Shown: in pieces, positions 46,037 through 57,546 of the stretch
Layout: each line of letters starts with the position of its first letter
Numbering within the stretch: position 1 is the stretch's first letter
Assembly: GCA_020080175.1 (NCBI GenBank)
Contig: JAGHQL010000165.1
Coordinates: forward strand, 1 to 59,557
Length of the DNA: 59,557 nucleotides
Reading direction: 5' to 3'
DNA from: Glutinoglossum americanum
Taxonomy: Eukaryota > Ascomycota > Geoglossomycetes > Geoglossales > Geoglossaceae
Program-made: the position numbers and the translations under genes
Notes under the pieces: model-generated
What the model saw: the letters and a program-made list of their open reading frames with translations, nothing else
What the model was told of the DNA's origin: nothing
The model's database searches: none

Positions 46037-47569
46037 GCTCGCGAGGCTGTGTCGACATGACGGATTGGAAGTGGTACTCTTAGTACACGCTAAGCCGAAC
46101 TTTCTAGTATGGATGCAGTGTAATCCAGCTGACGTGGCGTTGATCTATAGGATGAGGCAGCCTGAAATTCCAGGCATGCATTTTGCTGCCTTGCCGGTTT
46201 CACGTGCGATGGATATTCAATTAGATTTATTTAGTTATTCACTCTCATCTATAGATACATTCTTGTTTCAATGTGGTGAGTGCTGTTCATTTTGTGGAGA
46301 GGGGAAGCGGACTGGTTTTTGTGGCGGCAACCCACGTGCCTTCAGGTGAAATGTGCAATTTGATAAGATGCATAAGCCGCCCCACAACGAATGCAGGCCT
46401 GTATATCGGTAAGAAAGGAAGCTCTTCTGGAGTTCTACCAGAAGTAGATGGAGGAGGTTGCCGGCGTACTCAACAATTTTGGGTGCGGTAAAGGTGCCCA
46501 TCTTAATTACTTCATGTTGTACTTTGGGGATGGACGAAGGCCCCCACCCACACCTACACCCATTACCAAGGTACTTTACAATAATCTACACAATCTTGCT
46601 AGCGAGCAGTCGGCGAGGAGGCAACCGCTGCAAAAATGAGGACCCACTAGGAAGCGGGCCAATAGTGTGTGACCTCGCTTTTGGGAATAGCTCTTGTCTC
46701 GGAGAAGCACGGTCGCGAGCCAACCTTTAGTAAGTGTTATGTGAATTTTCTAGACCGTCTACCTCGTAACTATTATATATCTACGTGTACTTATACATAA
46801 TAGAGGAAACCGCATAGACGCTGTAGAGGTATTTTGTATGGGAGAAAAAAGGTCTACTCCCTTTCCGCACAATCACGTCACTAAGCGGTCAACGAGGTAC
46901 AAAAACCGACTTAGCTAGCGCTAGTATCCAAAAGAATTGGGGTAATTGCCTTTGGACTAAGATAGAAAGCGGCCTGCTGGTATTTCGCCGCTCTAAATTT
47001 CCCAGTTAAGCGAATACCCACCGAGAAACCAATAAAGCGGCAACTGTTGCTAATTACCTTAACTCGCTAAGTCGAGGCGCCATAATTTCCCTGGGTCTAA
47101 TAAGCGTTAAAGCGGCGTGGCCTATTTAATTGTAACAACCTCTTCCGTAATACAAAATAATTATAGTTGGTTAATGCGCAGCCCTGTCCTCCCCGAGAGA
47201 CAGGGCTACTCTATATTTTGGGGCCCGAGGCTAACTGAAACGAGGGGCATAGGTGTTCGATTTCCCGTCGCTTCGTGGTCCAATTACATGCGCGCCCGAC
47301 ACGTCAGCAAGGCAGGTGTTCTAGCGAGGAGCCTTGCGGGGAATCTCACAGCATCTGCTCATCGCCCTCACAGCCCTTCATAACGCCATGGAAGTAGCAT
47401 AGCCTCCAGTATTCTATTACAGCAAGCACCTACTTTGGCTTCACCTGCAACAAGCTTAGCGCTGAACCCCTGGATTCCAACAGTATATACTGCCTCCTCG
47501 CCCGTCGTTCTACATCTTTGCTGCTACGGAGCTCGTACGATTTTGTGACGTGGCTGACACGCTTTAGCC
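46037..47569. other. Divergent intergenic region
   Basis: Lies between the minus-strand NB-ARC gene and the plus-strand DUF7580 gene, so both promoters are here. Open frames are short. No repeat or site recognised. Confidence 0.4.
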
Positions 47570-49380
47570 ATGTCCGCTCTTGAACTCGGCGCTGGGGTGA
47601 TCTCTACTATCCTCTCGACTCTGAGCGGATACCGGTTAGCTCAAACATCCCTGGCTGATTACTCTAGACCTGAATCTGATAACCGGTGGCTTGGAGCTGG
47701 CCTGCAACTCGAAGAGAGGAGGTTTCTGTATGAGAGCCATCGGATCTTATCGCTGCTCGTTCCCCCGGAAAACGCCTACGATATGGTTCATGAGCCTTCC
47801 CACCACCTGTGGTATATGCGGGATTTAGAAGAGAGATTAGTGGCGCAGCTTGGTAGTTTGTGCGAATCCTTACTATTAGCCTTACAGATGATGGGGCACG
47901 CGCTTGGCAGGATCAGCGAGCAAGGGAAAGCGCCGTATGTCGTTCAACAAACATGGAATGTAAGGCAGATAATAACATCCAGTCCACCCCCTATTTCTCC
48001 GTATAACCTACGGTTCTAACACCAGCGAAGGGTGGAAATTCGGGTGCTGTGTGCGAGGGAATTTCACACCAAACTCTCAAACCTCTCCTCAGAGGGTGGG
48101 TAGATGACTTGAGTCTCCGCAACGACGTATACAGCGTTTACGTGAGTCGGAGTCGCAAAGTTCCGCCGGTGGTGCCGCCCGTAGAAGCAGAGTTGAACCT
48201 AGGGGAAGGATTAGGCAGACTGGAAACATTCTACATGGCCTCCAATGATCTGTATATGGTTTTGAGTGCACTTTATTCTTGTACCATCCACCGCCATCAT
48301 GCAGCATATATCAAAATCCAGACAAGTATCGATTGCACGCGGAAATTCACTCCTCCGAGGGTCGAATTTGATCTTATCTGGACTCAATCACGAAGGACGT
48401 TCGCTAGGTCGCAAAGAGTTACCGTTAAGTCTACCCTGCGGCCACCTGCTTACGAAAGAGCACAGAGCATCGCACCAGGTGGCGAGACCGCAGGAGACTC
48501 TACGCCGAGGAAATCATTCAAAAAGAAGATCTGGGATATCGAAGCAGGTTTCCGCTCCTGGAGTATGAGGAAGCATGAAAGGATTAGGAGCACCTCAGGG
48601 TCTGTATGCCGCCGCGAGTCATATTTCGCTTACCACGAGCTGGGGAACATCTCAAATCTTTGCGAACATCTCCAAATTTCTAAGCAGGGTATCGGGGGGG
48701 GCGTGTCTGCTATGCAGGTTATCGAAACACATACTCCATCGTTTGAGCATTTGATTTTACCCTCTATCACAATCAGGGACCCCAATATAAGCGAATCAAT
48801 GTCCCTAGCCGAAGTTATTACATGGGTTTCTCAGGATATCTCGATTCGAGGGCTAGGTGTCAGGACTAAAATTCGACTAGCTAAGCTGCTAGCGGTTTCC
48901 GTCCTCCAATTCCAAGGAACGCCATGGCTTCAAGGGGGCTGGCGAAGTCATGATGTTGCATTTTTGGGCGTCACAGAGGATACTTTGCGACAAGGGGGAA
49001 CACTGATGTCGCCCTACTTGAAGATACGATTTCCACGGGATGGCTTCATGGAGGCGCTACCGGTGGTACCGAATGGCACCCTTTTTGGCCTAGCTATTGT
49101 ACTGCTTGAACTAGGCTTCGAGACACCATTCCAGAGTCTTCACAGGAAAGAAGACTTTCAAGACGGGGACGGGGCTATACATGCCGAGCTCTTTGCGGCG
49201 CAAAGGCTCCTTGGTCCCATCCAAAGGAAGCTAGGTCTGACTTATGCAAGGGTGGTACGAAAATGCATTTACTGCGATTTCTGGTTCAAGGGGGCTATTG
49301 CCAGTGGTAGCGACTTACAGCTCGTGTTTTACGCAGAGGTCGTGTGCGCGCTGGAGAGCTTGGAGAGAAAGTTCATGTGA
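47570..49380 (+). CDS. DUF7580-domain protein
   Basis: Two exons, 47570-47959 and 48031-49380, coding 579 aa. The 71-nt intron has GTAAGG, a TTCTAAC branch and acceptor GCGAAG; a nearer CAG acceptor would break the phase, so I chose the second. The N-terminus (MSALELGAGVISTILSTLSG) is the helical lead seen in this family. The DUF7580 core is clear at about 411-436: IRLAKLLAVSVLQFQGTPWL followed by a GGW, then the late PNGTLFGLAIVLLELGFETP. Members are fungus-specific, related in part to pseudokinase-like folds, and common in clusters of HET, NACHT and kinase genes; their role is unknown. A basic patch (KSFKKKIWDIEAGFRSWSMRK) lies near residue 290. It faces away from the NB-ARC gene. Confidence 0.8.
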
Positions 49381-50299
49381 CTAAGGAGTGCCCGGGCTAA
49401 GGCTGGCAGCGGCTACGGCCTGACCCCTACACGGGGGCCGCGTAGGTGGTGGGATGCCTGAGAGGGAATTTTTTGCAAAGGCATGTGCGGTGGGCCGGCG
49501 GTGGGCTGCGGCCTGCTTACTATATGGAAGCCGTGTGAGTGTGAGTGCTCAGAAACTTAAGGGGAAGGGAGGGGGTCGCTATAGTGCTACAGTAAGCTTT
49601 TGCTCAAGAACTACCAGCAGCCCGCAGCTCATTTACTAGAAAGAAACCACATGGGCACTAGGGTACTTAGGGAGGAAGCTATTCGCACTAGGCCTATATG
49701 CTGAGGTTGGCGGCAGCCTACTATTCAACTTCCACCTGGGAATTGAGCATACGCTGGAAAACCTGCTGACAGATTTCAATTGAAATGCTAAAGCAGTATT
49801 AACCGGGTGGACTTTGGCATCGGACGCTATTTCGATTTCAGTTTTAGTTACGGAGCAGCATGTGTCTCGGCTTGTCTAGGCTGAGGGCTGTGTAGTGAAG
49901 TGATTATACGATTCTTCAGCTTGTTTTTCCTGCTGCGGATGTTGCACTTGATCGCCCATTGGATCTGGTGTTATTGCTGTTCGGATATGTAGCTTCTGCT
50001 ACTAATAGCATACGGCCTCTACCAGCTACTTCATCTTCATTTCGGCTTCTACTTTGCCTTCATGACCTCGGTTTGAAGAAACGCTCGGCACCCAGAACCA
50101 GGGTCGTTATGTGTTGTTTTTCTGCAAATGCCTCCTTGCTTCTATTGGAAGGCAGGTCCCGCAAGCCCAAGCTCAATGATAGCCCTGTGGGTCGCCAGGC
50201 AGTCCTAGGTGATAGCGTAATTCAATTGGTTTAGTCACTACCACGCTTGTAAAGCTAGCTGTGAGAGCCATCCTAGCGTAATGCCTCATGAAAGACTCT
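49381..50299. other. Intergenic
   Basis: 3' flank of the DUF7580 gene. No gene recognised. Confidence 0.4.
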
Positions 50300-50475
50300 G
50301 TAGCAATAACGGGTGTGGGTACTGTGGTGCTTAGAGTGCGTCTGGTAGGTAGAAGGACGATTGTATTAAGCAGCTCGTGGGCGCGGTAGGTAAGCTGCCC
50401 CTGCCAAGAGAATGACTAATAACTAGCTAACAAACTACCACTTCCGTAGCATAGAAACCGCCTCCATAGTACACA
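50300..50475 (-). repeat. Dispersed repeat, copy B
   Basis: Inverted match to 12285-12455 over about 170 bp, estimated by eye at 80 percent identity, mostly transitions. Its 42 bp at the right end also match 33478-33517. Confidence 0.75.
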
Positions 50476-50582
50476 CTATATTCCCCGCGCCCCGTCAGTT
50501 CCCCACCCTAGTACATTGAGACTACTCCGACGTGTATAAGATAGAAAGATTCTGTTGAACAGGTACGACCAAAACTTGCATT

Positions 50583-50661
50583 CGTGTACGAAGGCTCGAA
50601 CCGAGGGTCTTTGAGCACTGCTTATCAGCAGCATAACCTAGGCCGCCCTAACTACATAGCC
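50583..50661 (-). pseudogene. tRNA-like relic, possibly tRNA-Ile derived
   Basis: On the minus strand it reads GGCTATGTAGTTAGGGCG (acceptor and D-arm-like), then CTGCTGATAAGCAG (anticodon-arm-like with GAT) and CGGTTCGAGCC (T-arm-like). The anticodon loop is one base short and the acceptor stem does not pair well. It is not a working tRNA; it may be a tRNA pseudogene or the head of an old SINE. Confidence 0.35.
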
Positions 50662-50789
50662 AAGCCGATGCTCACCTCTTCTTGAGATTTGCCAGCATTA
50701 ATTCTACATATACATTCTATGTTACTATTGCTTCTGCTTGTCATGTGCTCTGCTCAAACCAAATGGTTCTTATAGTGACATTCTTCTGA

Positions 50790-53070
50790 TTGATCATGCA
50801 GCCGCCATTAGGAAAAATACATTTGCGTTATGGCATAGCCAGGGCAATGGAGGTGGCCCGCACATCGCGTGTTGTCGATTGTGGGTCTGCAGCTACAGTG
50901 ATGGTGTGGGAACTCCAAACGGATCCCATTATTCAGAAGCCCCAAGTGACCTCCTAGGCTTAACCCCTTAGAAGGCAGTGCCCGATGGGACCAGGAGGTC
51001 ATCCCAACCCTGCAGAAGCAGTTCCGCAAATTACAGCACATGGGTTGCAAAGTTGCAGTTGTGGTGAGGTGCGTTAGTGGGTCGATAAGACCTGAGAATC
51101 GCTTTGCGCCTGTGATATCAGGTCCGATGCTTAGCGAGATTCCTAACACAACCGTAGCGAACCACGACAATCGTGTTTCTTTATATGTTGCTTTAGAACT
51201 CTAAGTAGAGCCAGCCTGATATGTAGATATGCTCCGAAATAAATATCAGGCCCGTCTGCCATGTGGCGGCTTTGTGACACCCTAAGCGGCCCCAAATCCA
51301 ATCAGGAGGCCGGACAGGCCATGCTAAGGTATTCCTGTAAGTTGGGGAGTGGATGGCAAGTTTACAGTCATCAGTCCTCAGCAAGATCACCCGCGTTCCA
51401 ATACTCACCATAGTTACGCCAACGCTTTCTAGATGTGTCCCACCCACCCAACACTAGCCTCTATTGGAGGGGGTTCAGGCATCTTTACGTTGACAATACG
51501 ATAGTTATCAGTTCCACACACTAATGCCCCTGGCGAAGAACGCCTGATTAGTGGCCTTGCCCCCATATCAATCCACCATCCATCCTACCGACCGACCGGC
51601 ATTCCTGTAATCCTCGCCGCCCCAAAGTTCTTCGGTTCCGCCTACGAGAATGTCCGAAATGTTAATAGGGTTTTCGAAAGTGCTGGAGTTTTCCCAGCCG
51701 TCGATCCAGAGACTGCTGATCAACAATATATCGGTGCCGGCCCGGGAATTGACCACTCCCTTAGCACCAGTATTTTTCGAACACAAAATTCAGCTCACAC
51801 TGAATCCGCCTCAATCCTTAGTCTTCTCTGTTGCTACCCAATTCACTAGAGCTTGGAGCTGATGTGGTATGTCAGCCGTATTCTGGGACCCTCGTCGCAT
51901 GATGTTGAGGGGGCAGCAACCGTGCTATATAGGTGGAAGGTGAATCACATATCACATGAGATGATGACCAAGATCGATACTACTGTGAAAGTCCGTGTCG
52001 ATGTGAATCCGTCTCGCGAGAAGGATTATTCATTGGATCGGCTTGAAGCTCTATTCGTCCCCACCTATATCTATGGAAGCGCGCGTGAATATACAATGTT
52101 GGACCCGTGCCCGGGGCTAGGGAAAAACCCTAGGCAGTCACTGACCTAATGTGACAGGCATGTTTATATTTCAAAAGGGTTTCACTGGCTATAGCGTGCT
52201 CGACATGTAAGCCTCTGTTTCACAAACAGTTAATCCATTTGACATTTTCGGCAGACAGAAGTGAAAGTGAGGCCCTTAATCTATTTGACCGACCACAGGC
52301 GCTGGTTTAGGCCAAAGGTGCCGGCTATCAGTTTCAAGCTATCCAATACCACCTTTGGGAAAGTGGTGTCCTATAAAAACATCAGGTTACAACTCTAGCG
52401 CGAGGCTCTAGAATAGGGGAATCTGCAAGGCTCGCACATCAGCAGCGATCAGGAATCAATTAGCAACTCTATAAAATCAGCCGAATCTAACCTGCCACAT
52501 ACTAGCATGACCATGCCCGCAAAGGTGTTGCCGGAAATTGAACTAGCTCATTTAATCCTTTTCACTACGGAAAAGGAGGGGAACGAAAAACAGGCCGCAT
52601 GGTTCGCAGGTAGTGAGATATCCGCCCTTACTTTTAGTCTCTCCTATCATGCGATTCGCGTGACGAGTTAATCAAATAGAGTTAAGAACGATACCACCAT
52701 CGAGGGAGAGAGGTGCTGTGACAGACCGAGGGTGCTCCCTGAGGGTGGAGGCATGATAAAGCGGTGCTGTGGAAGAGTCGTACTAAACTTCGGTGCGCTT
52801 CACCTTCTTCGTGGGACATCCGAGTCACACCACTCGGGATCCCGTTAAACGGGTCATTTTTGCCAGAGATTTTGCCTCAAGGATCGCGCTGTCAGCTCAA
52901 AGGCAATTCCAATTAAATGGCTGGCGCTGGATTTTTCCGCCTTTAGTGGTAAGATGGCCAAAACCCTTTCGTATACTTACGCATCCTGAGCAGATGCTGA
53001 TGGAAGGCGGCGATTTGCTGCAGACAAAGCAAGCTTTATGTCAGCATTTTAGACGATATGAGAGTTGAGA
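50790..53070 (+). pseudogene. Unrecognised gene remnant in several blocks
   Basis: Protein-like blocks lie in order on the plus strand: 50970-51200 (RWDQEVIPTLQKQFRKLQHM then GCKVAVVVRCVSGSIRPENR), 51853-52146 (VKVRVDVNPSREKDYSLDRL), 52255-52400 (RPLIYLTDHRRWFRPKVPAI then SFKLSNTTFGKVVSYKNIRL) and 52500-52670 (VLPEIELAHLILFTTEKEGN then FAGSEISALTFSLSYHAIRV). They occupy different frames, with stops between. The even composition suggests one old host gene now decayed. I do not recognise its family. Confidence 0.35.
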
Positions 53071-54013
53071 GCCAAGAGGTTTGCGGTCCAAAGAAGAATA
53101 TTAGCGCAGAATGTTCGCGGGCTGGATACGACGGGCCAGGAGCGGTAGGATAACTGACTGAGCTAGTTCCAGCCCTTCACAGGTATATGTTGCCTTCGAC
53201 TTGCTAAGTGGAACTCCCGAAATCACTGCCACATGGGTGGAAATGGGTGGAGAAATGAGACTCCGCGAGTAGCCCTCAAGATTTCCATACTCTTGTTTGG
53301 GCCGCGTAACGCATATTCTTCAAGGCACATGGCGCTTGTTACTTGGAATTCAGGTTGGACCCCAAGCCAGCGATGTTGGGCAGTGCAGTTGTGAGGTCCA
53401 TTCTAAGGCCTCTAGCTAGCGTGGGTCGATGTGTTGAATTGCAATCGCCATATCTAGTTTGTGAAGCCTCCTTCTAGGAGCTAACTTCTACCATGGCGCA
53501 GCGGCCTATGACATGGGCCATGCCATACCTGCGCGGCTTTATGCCGTCATTTTCGATTCTCTTCCCTTGCTTATACTTCCTTGGACGAACTCAGAGACCT
53601 AGAATGGTCCCACCGCACTTTTAATGGCAATATTCACGTAATATGGAAGTAAAGCACCTATTTGTGGCATGGTGGGGTAACAGTAAGGCTGCTCCTTTGG
53701 GGATTGACTCCGTGGTGACACCAATCGTCTATATAGGTAATGACCTATTATCACAGTTACTGAAGGAGTGACGACGCCGATTGCGATAGAGCGGCAGAAC
53801 TCAGACCTCCAGTGCTCTGGGGGGCCAAGGCTTAGGTCGTGGATTACGGGATAAACAAGCTAGCCGAGGAGACAGGGTCGTTCCTTATCACAACAGTAGA
53901 TACCGCCTATTAGATATGTTGTCATCGTAGTTTTGAGCTCACTGTGACAAGCCCACCAGGGTGCGCTAAGAACCGCGTCATTTGGACAGACATAGCTCCT
54001 ACAAGCTAGCATG
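53071..54013. other. Intergenic, decayed
   Basis: No gene recognised; stop-dense on both strands. Confidence 0.45.
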
Positions 54014-54598
54014 TTAGCAGTCCCTCCTGTGGGCTATGATATTGGGATAGCATTTGAGTCCATAAAGCCTACGATTACTCACGATGGGCGACAGAACGCA
54101 AGTGTCTCGCCAACACCAGGCGTCAAATTCGACGGACCAGGGCAACCACGGTACCGTGGAGGACAGACAGCCGGGCCGAAATATGTCGTCAGCCATTCGC
54201 AGGAGTCGGTATAATATTTCGATGACGGGCAACAAGTTGACCTCGCGCAGCCTTGCGTATAGTACGAGTAGAGCTTGTCGGGTATCAGCCTAAATGTCTG
54301 GAAGTTCCAGAGTTTTTGCAAGCAGTCCGCGGGGAACCCAATGGGCGTTGTGAGGGGTCCGAGATTGGTTGAAGAGGTGACGGTGGACACTGTCCAGGTG
54401 TTCTGATGGGTCACCACCATCTCGAGAGGCAATAAGCCGCAGGGAGGAGATATGGCCGAAGGTTGCTGTTGTTGGAAACCTGTAAAGGCTGTGATTGGAG
54501 TTGGGGATGGGGCCGATGCCAAGGTGGAACACCAAGAGTCTCCTGATGTTACTCATTATTCGCTTTTGCATTCTAGGAGCTAGATTCAGCCTTTTCAC
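54014..54598 (-). pseudogene. Cys-rich cell-surface protein remnant
   Basis: Minus frame 54522-54079 (147 codons) matches a fungal family of surface proteins with a Cys-rich ectodomain: LTTPIGFPADCLQKLWNFQT, then YYTQGC..STCCPSSKYYTD, SCEWLTTYFGPAVCPPRY and GETLAFCRPS, where relatives have CCPS. The frame stops there, and a shifted frame continues RRLYGLKCYPN in a family-like way to 54014. Relatives carry a signal peptide and often one membrane helix further on; neither is found here. The gene is therefore broken at its C-terminus and probably at its start. Function of the family is unknown. Confidence 0.55.
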
Positions 54599-55840
54599 TC
54601 AAGATGCAAGGCTACAGGACGCTGCTAGCCGCAGTGAATCAGCCGGGGTGGCTGCGAGCGGCGGTTCTTATTACGGATTAATCTCCATATAACCTTAGTG
54701 GCCAACAAGTTGGCCGCTCAGATTTTCCCAATTGTGTGTCACCCCTCAAAGCTAATGCGTCTAGACGCCACGGTACTCGGAACCCCACGCAATACAAGTC
54801 CGAGTCGCGTCCGCACCGATCAAATTCTTTCGAGTTCTCAGCTCCTTCAGGATGAGCCACACACCAAGTTGTTAACACCAAGAGGCGAAAAGCTCCAGGG
54901 ATTCCTTGCCTTATGCAACCATCTCCCTCTAAACCTGCATGCATCTTCGAGGTCCAAGTTAGGCGGATCCTAGATAGTAATATTGGAGAAACCAGTGAGG
55001 TGCTCTATCATGTTGGCCTTGCGTTGCCTGGGGAAATGCCCGCAAGAAATTGCCGCGGATAGCACCTAATTCAGGCCTCGCGATTTATTAGACCTCTCTT
55101 TCGCCGCCGACAACGGGTCATGATATTCCCCTATCCCATGTAGTGTGGCCGAGCCATCTCAAGCAGTGGATGTCGAAATAGAAAGTGGGTGGCTAAAATG
55201 CTGGCCGGTAGCGTTTGAATGAGCGGCACCACGAAAGGAAAAACAGAACTAACTATCACCATACATTCAAGAGTGCTCACTGTGTGGGTACTAGCGGGCA
55301 TTGAGTACTGGGTTAGGTTACCCACCGAAAAGCACTGCGCGATTCCAGGATGATTTGCGAGCGGAGCTCCATTTTCCTGAGCTCCCGAGGAATAAGACAA
55401 CACTAAGAACATTCTACCGCATAGGTTAATACTAGAAAGTAAGCTGGAGGGCAAGGCCAGCCCCTCTAACATTGCAGCTGTCATTAAAAGGAAATGAGGA
55501 GTTCTCTACAAAATGTAGGTGCTTTGGCGGGAGCTGGGGTTCGTTTTTAAGGTTTCTGGAGACCTGCACATTCTGCCAAAAGTCGGGAGTATCTTTTATC
55601 GTGCTTAACGGTGCTTATGTCGCTTACTCCGAGAATGGGTGCCAAACTATGAACCTTTTATAAATATCTTCCACGTTATTGTAGACATAGCTCCCAGAGT
55701 GCTTTTCCTAAGCCAACTACGTATAACTTCTCCTAGAGCTTAGAGTTTAATCCACTCGTCAGGGGACAAACTTCTTACCACCCCACGACCATTCTCTGGA
55801 CCATCTTCCGGGTAAGCACCTTCATTAGCAATTCTCACAT
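54599..55840. other. Intergenic, no gene recognised
   Basis: A minus frame (55484-55131, 117 codons) is hydrophobic near its end (MVIVSSVFPFVVPLIQTLP) but has no family match. Treated as unsupported. Confidence 0.35.
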
Positions 55841-55844
55841 GTTC

Positions 55845-56540
55845 CAAAACTTAGCCGCCACTACCGCCACTGCTACACCCCGTACAGCCATTTCGACCGG
55901 GAACGCCCGGTGGACTCCTGTCGCTGCGTTCTGCAAATACGAGAAAAATGTGGCGGGCCGGCATGAAGCCGATCATGGCTTGAGCAAAACTAACCAGGAA
56001 TCCTATCCAACGCATCAGCGATGCCCTATCGCATCTCGTGATAAGGAGGACTGGATACGGTACTAGCGATCGGACCCTTGGATGCGGAACCCAATAGGTC
56101 CAAAAGCGGTCTTGAAACAACCCGACGGGTAGAAAAACACGACACCGCTAACAATATGCTCCTCGATCCAATCCTGCAGCTTGGGGAGTGCTTTCTCCAT
56201 TCTACAAGGGTAGCTTGGTCTTTGGTATTCTCGGATATTTCAAGGAGTTTCTTGGAGAGGGTTTCCAATTCCAGAGTTGGGACCTGACTTCGCCGAAAGC
56301 GTCCCTGCCAAGACTTTGCCAGTCGACTTGTGCTGTTTGAATTCCCGCTTGGTCGATGACATCAACGCCTTTCTGGCGAAGACCCGGCCAGCTGACTCCT
56401 GCAATTTGAGATTTGAGATCTGGTTTGACTGATAGCATTAATACCTTTCCGGCGAAGGCCTTACCAGTCGACTTCTGCCACACGAGATTTGGCTTAACCA
56501 ATAGTACCAATGCTCTCTCGAGGAAGACCCCCCCGGCGGA
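55845..56540 (-). pseudogene. IFI6/27 (ISG12)-like protein remnant with N-terminal repeats
   Basis: On the minus strand a region of about 25-residue repeats (GVSWPGLRQKGVDVIDQAGI, then QVDWQSLGRDAFGEV) is followed by LQDWIEEHIVSGVVFFYPSG, a GPIGFRIQGS segment and, after stops, FFSYLQNAATGVHR and AVRGVAVAVVAA. The order of W..LG repeats, a WI.EH segment and glycine/alanine-rich hydrophobic helices fits fungal members of the interferon-induced 6/27 family, small membrane proteins of unclear role in fungi. The frame is broken several times, so it is a dead copy. The match is by eye and could be overstated. Confidence 0.42.
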
Positions 56541-56555
56541 CTTCCACGAAGCGAT
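56280..56555. repeat. Tandem repeat, period about 75 bp, 3.5 copies
   Basis: Units start near 56288, 56365, 56441 and 56510. Shared words include GGCGAAG.CC, CCAGTCGACTT and TTTGACTGATAGCAT. The array codes the N-terminal repeats of the IFI6/27-like remnant. Copies differ mainly by transitions. Confidence 0.7.
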
Positions 56556-57546
56556 CTCTGATGTTGTTTATAGCCTTGGTTCCTTTTTAGGCAATATCCT
56601 TTAGACCTAGCTTGAGAGCCCGTGATTCGGAGGGACAGCACATAGCTACTGCGATTGCTAGCGATAGTGTTTGACTTCATTTCAGAGGCTTGGCGGCTTC
56701 CTCTAGGCGGTTGTGGACGCCAAACCGATCGCCCAGACAGGGCAGGCGTGATAGAAGAGTTTACGGCAAAGCGAAATTCAATACCCAGTATATCCCCCCT
56801 TCACCCTGATAGCTGGAATCTAGTTGGAATGATGTTGATATTTATTTCTACTAGTGAGATCCTTCAACTTTTGCATTAGCACGAACATACTTTCAAAGTA
56901 GTCTGTCTTGAAGGTTGCTTGCTTTTCGGAACTCCGCTATGTGTTGTTTATTTGTGCCTCGTGCTCTAATGCTTGTCTAACACTTCCATTACGGTTATAT
57001 TCGTCTCTAATTTCCTGCAGAGTAGTGCCAACTTAACTAGACCCATCCCATGATGACTGTTTTGGGCGGCTTTAGAGGCATCATGTGTTTGTATAATTTT
57101 TGCGATTTTCAAACACCTTAATATTTTATAGAGGCAGGAACACTAATAGCTTAGTCAGTTCGGGGAGCGATTTGGCCAATGAGAGGCCAGGTACTCAGGA
57201 TGCGATGCCCTACGGAGACTAAACCCAGAACGAACGAAAAACCCACAATTGAAGGCCTGAATTACCTCAGATTCTATCAAGGTACGAACAAAATCGTAGC
57301 CATTCCGGCTACATATCTTTGATAAGAATTTAGATCGTAACTTGCGGGAATGAACATCGCCTAGCGCACCCGTTCCTCCACGAGCGGGTTGCACAAGGCA
57401 AACGCCAAGAACGAGGCAGTGCAAGCCAAGGCTGCGCAGCCATATCCACGGTCGAGCTTTCATTCCCATTACAAGTGACTATTTTCCATCGGCTTCCTCC
57501 TTTTACTGGTATTGGCACTGACCATTAGATATTCACGCTGCTCACT
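56556..57546. other. Intergenic, promoter side of the WD40 gene
   Basis: No supported gene. A minus frame (57469-57155) begins with a signal-peptide-like WLRSLGLHCLVLGVCLVQPA but has no other support. Confidence 0.35.

Noticed and set aside
57155-57469. Minus-strand frame with signal-peptide-like start
   Set aside because: Hydrophobic run alone is weak evidence; no Cys pattern, no family, and it lies in the WD40 gene promoter.
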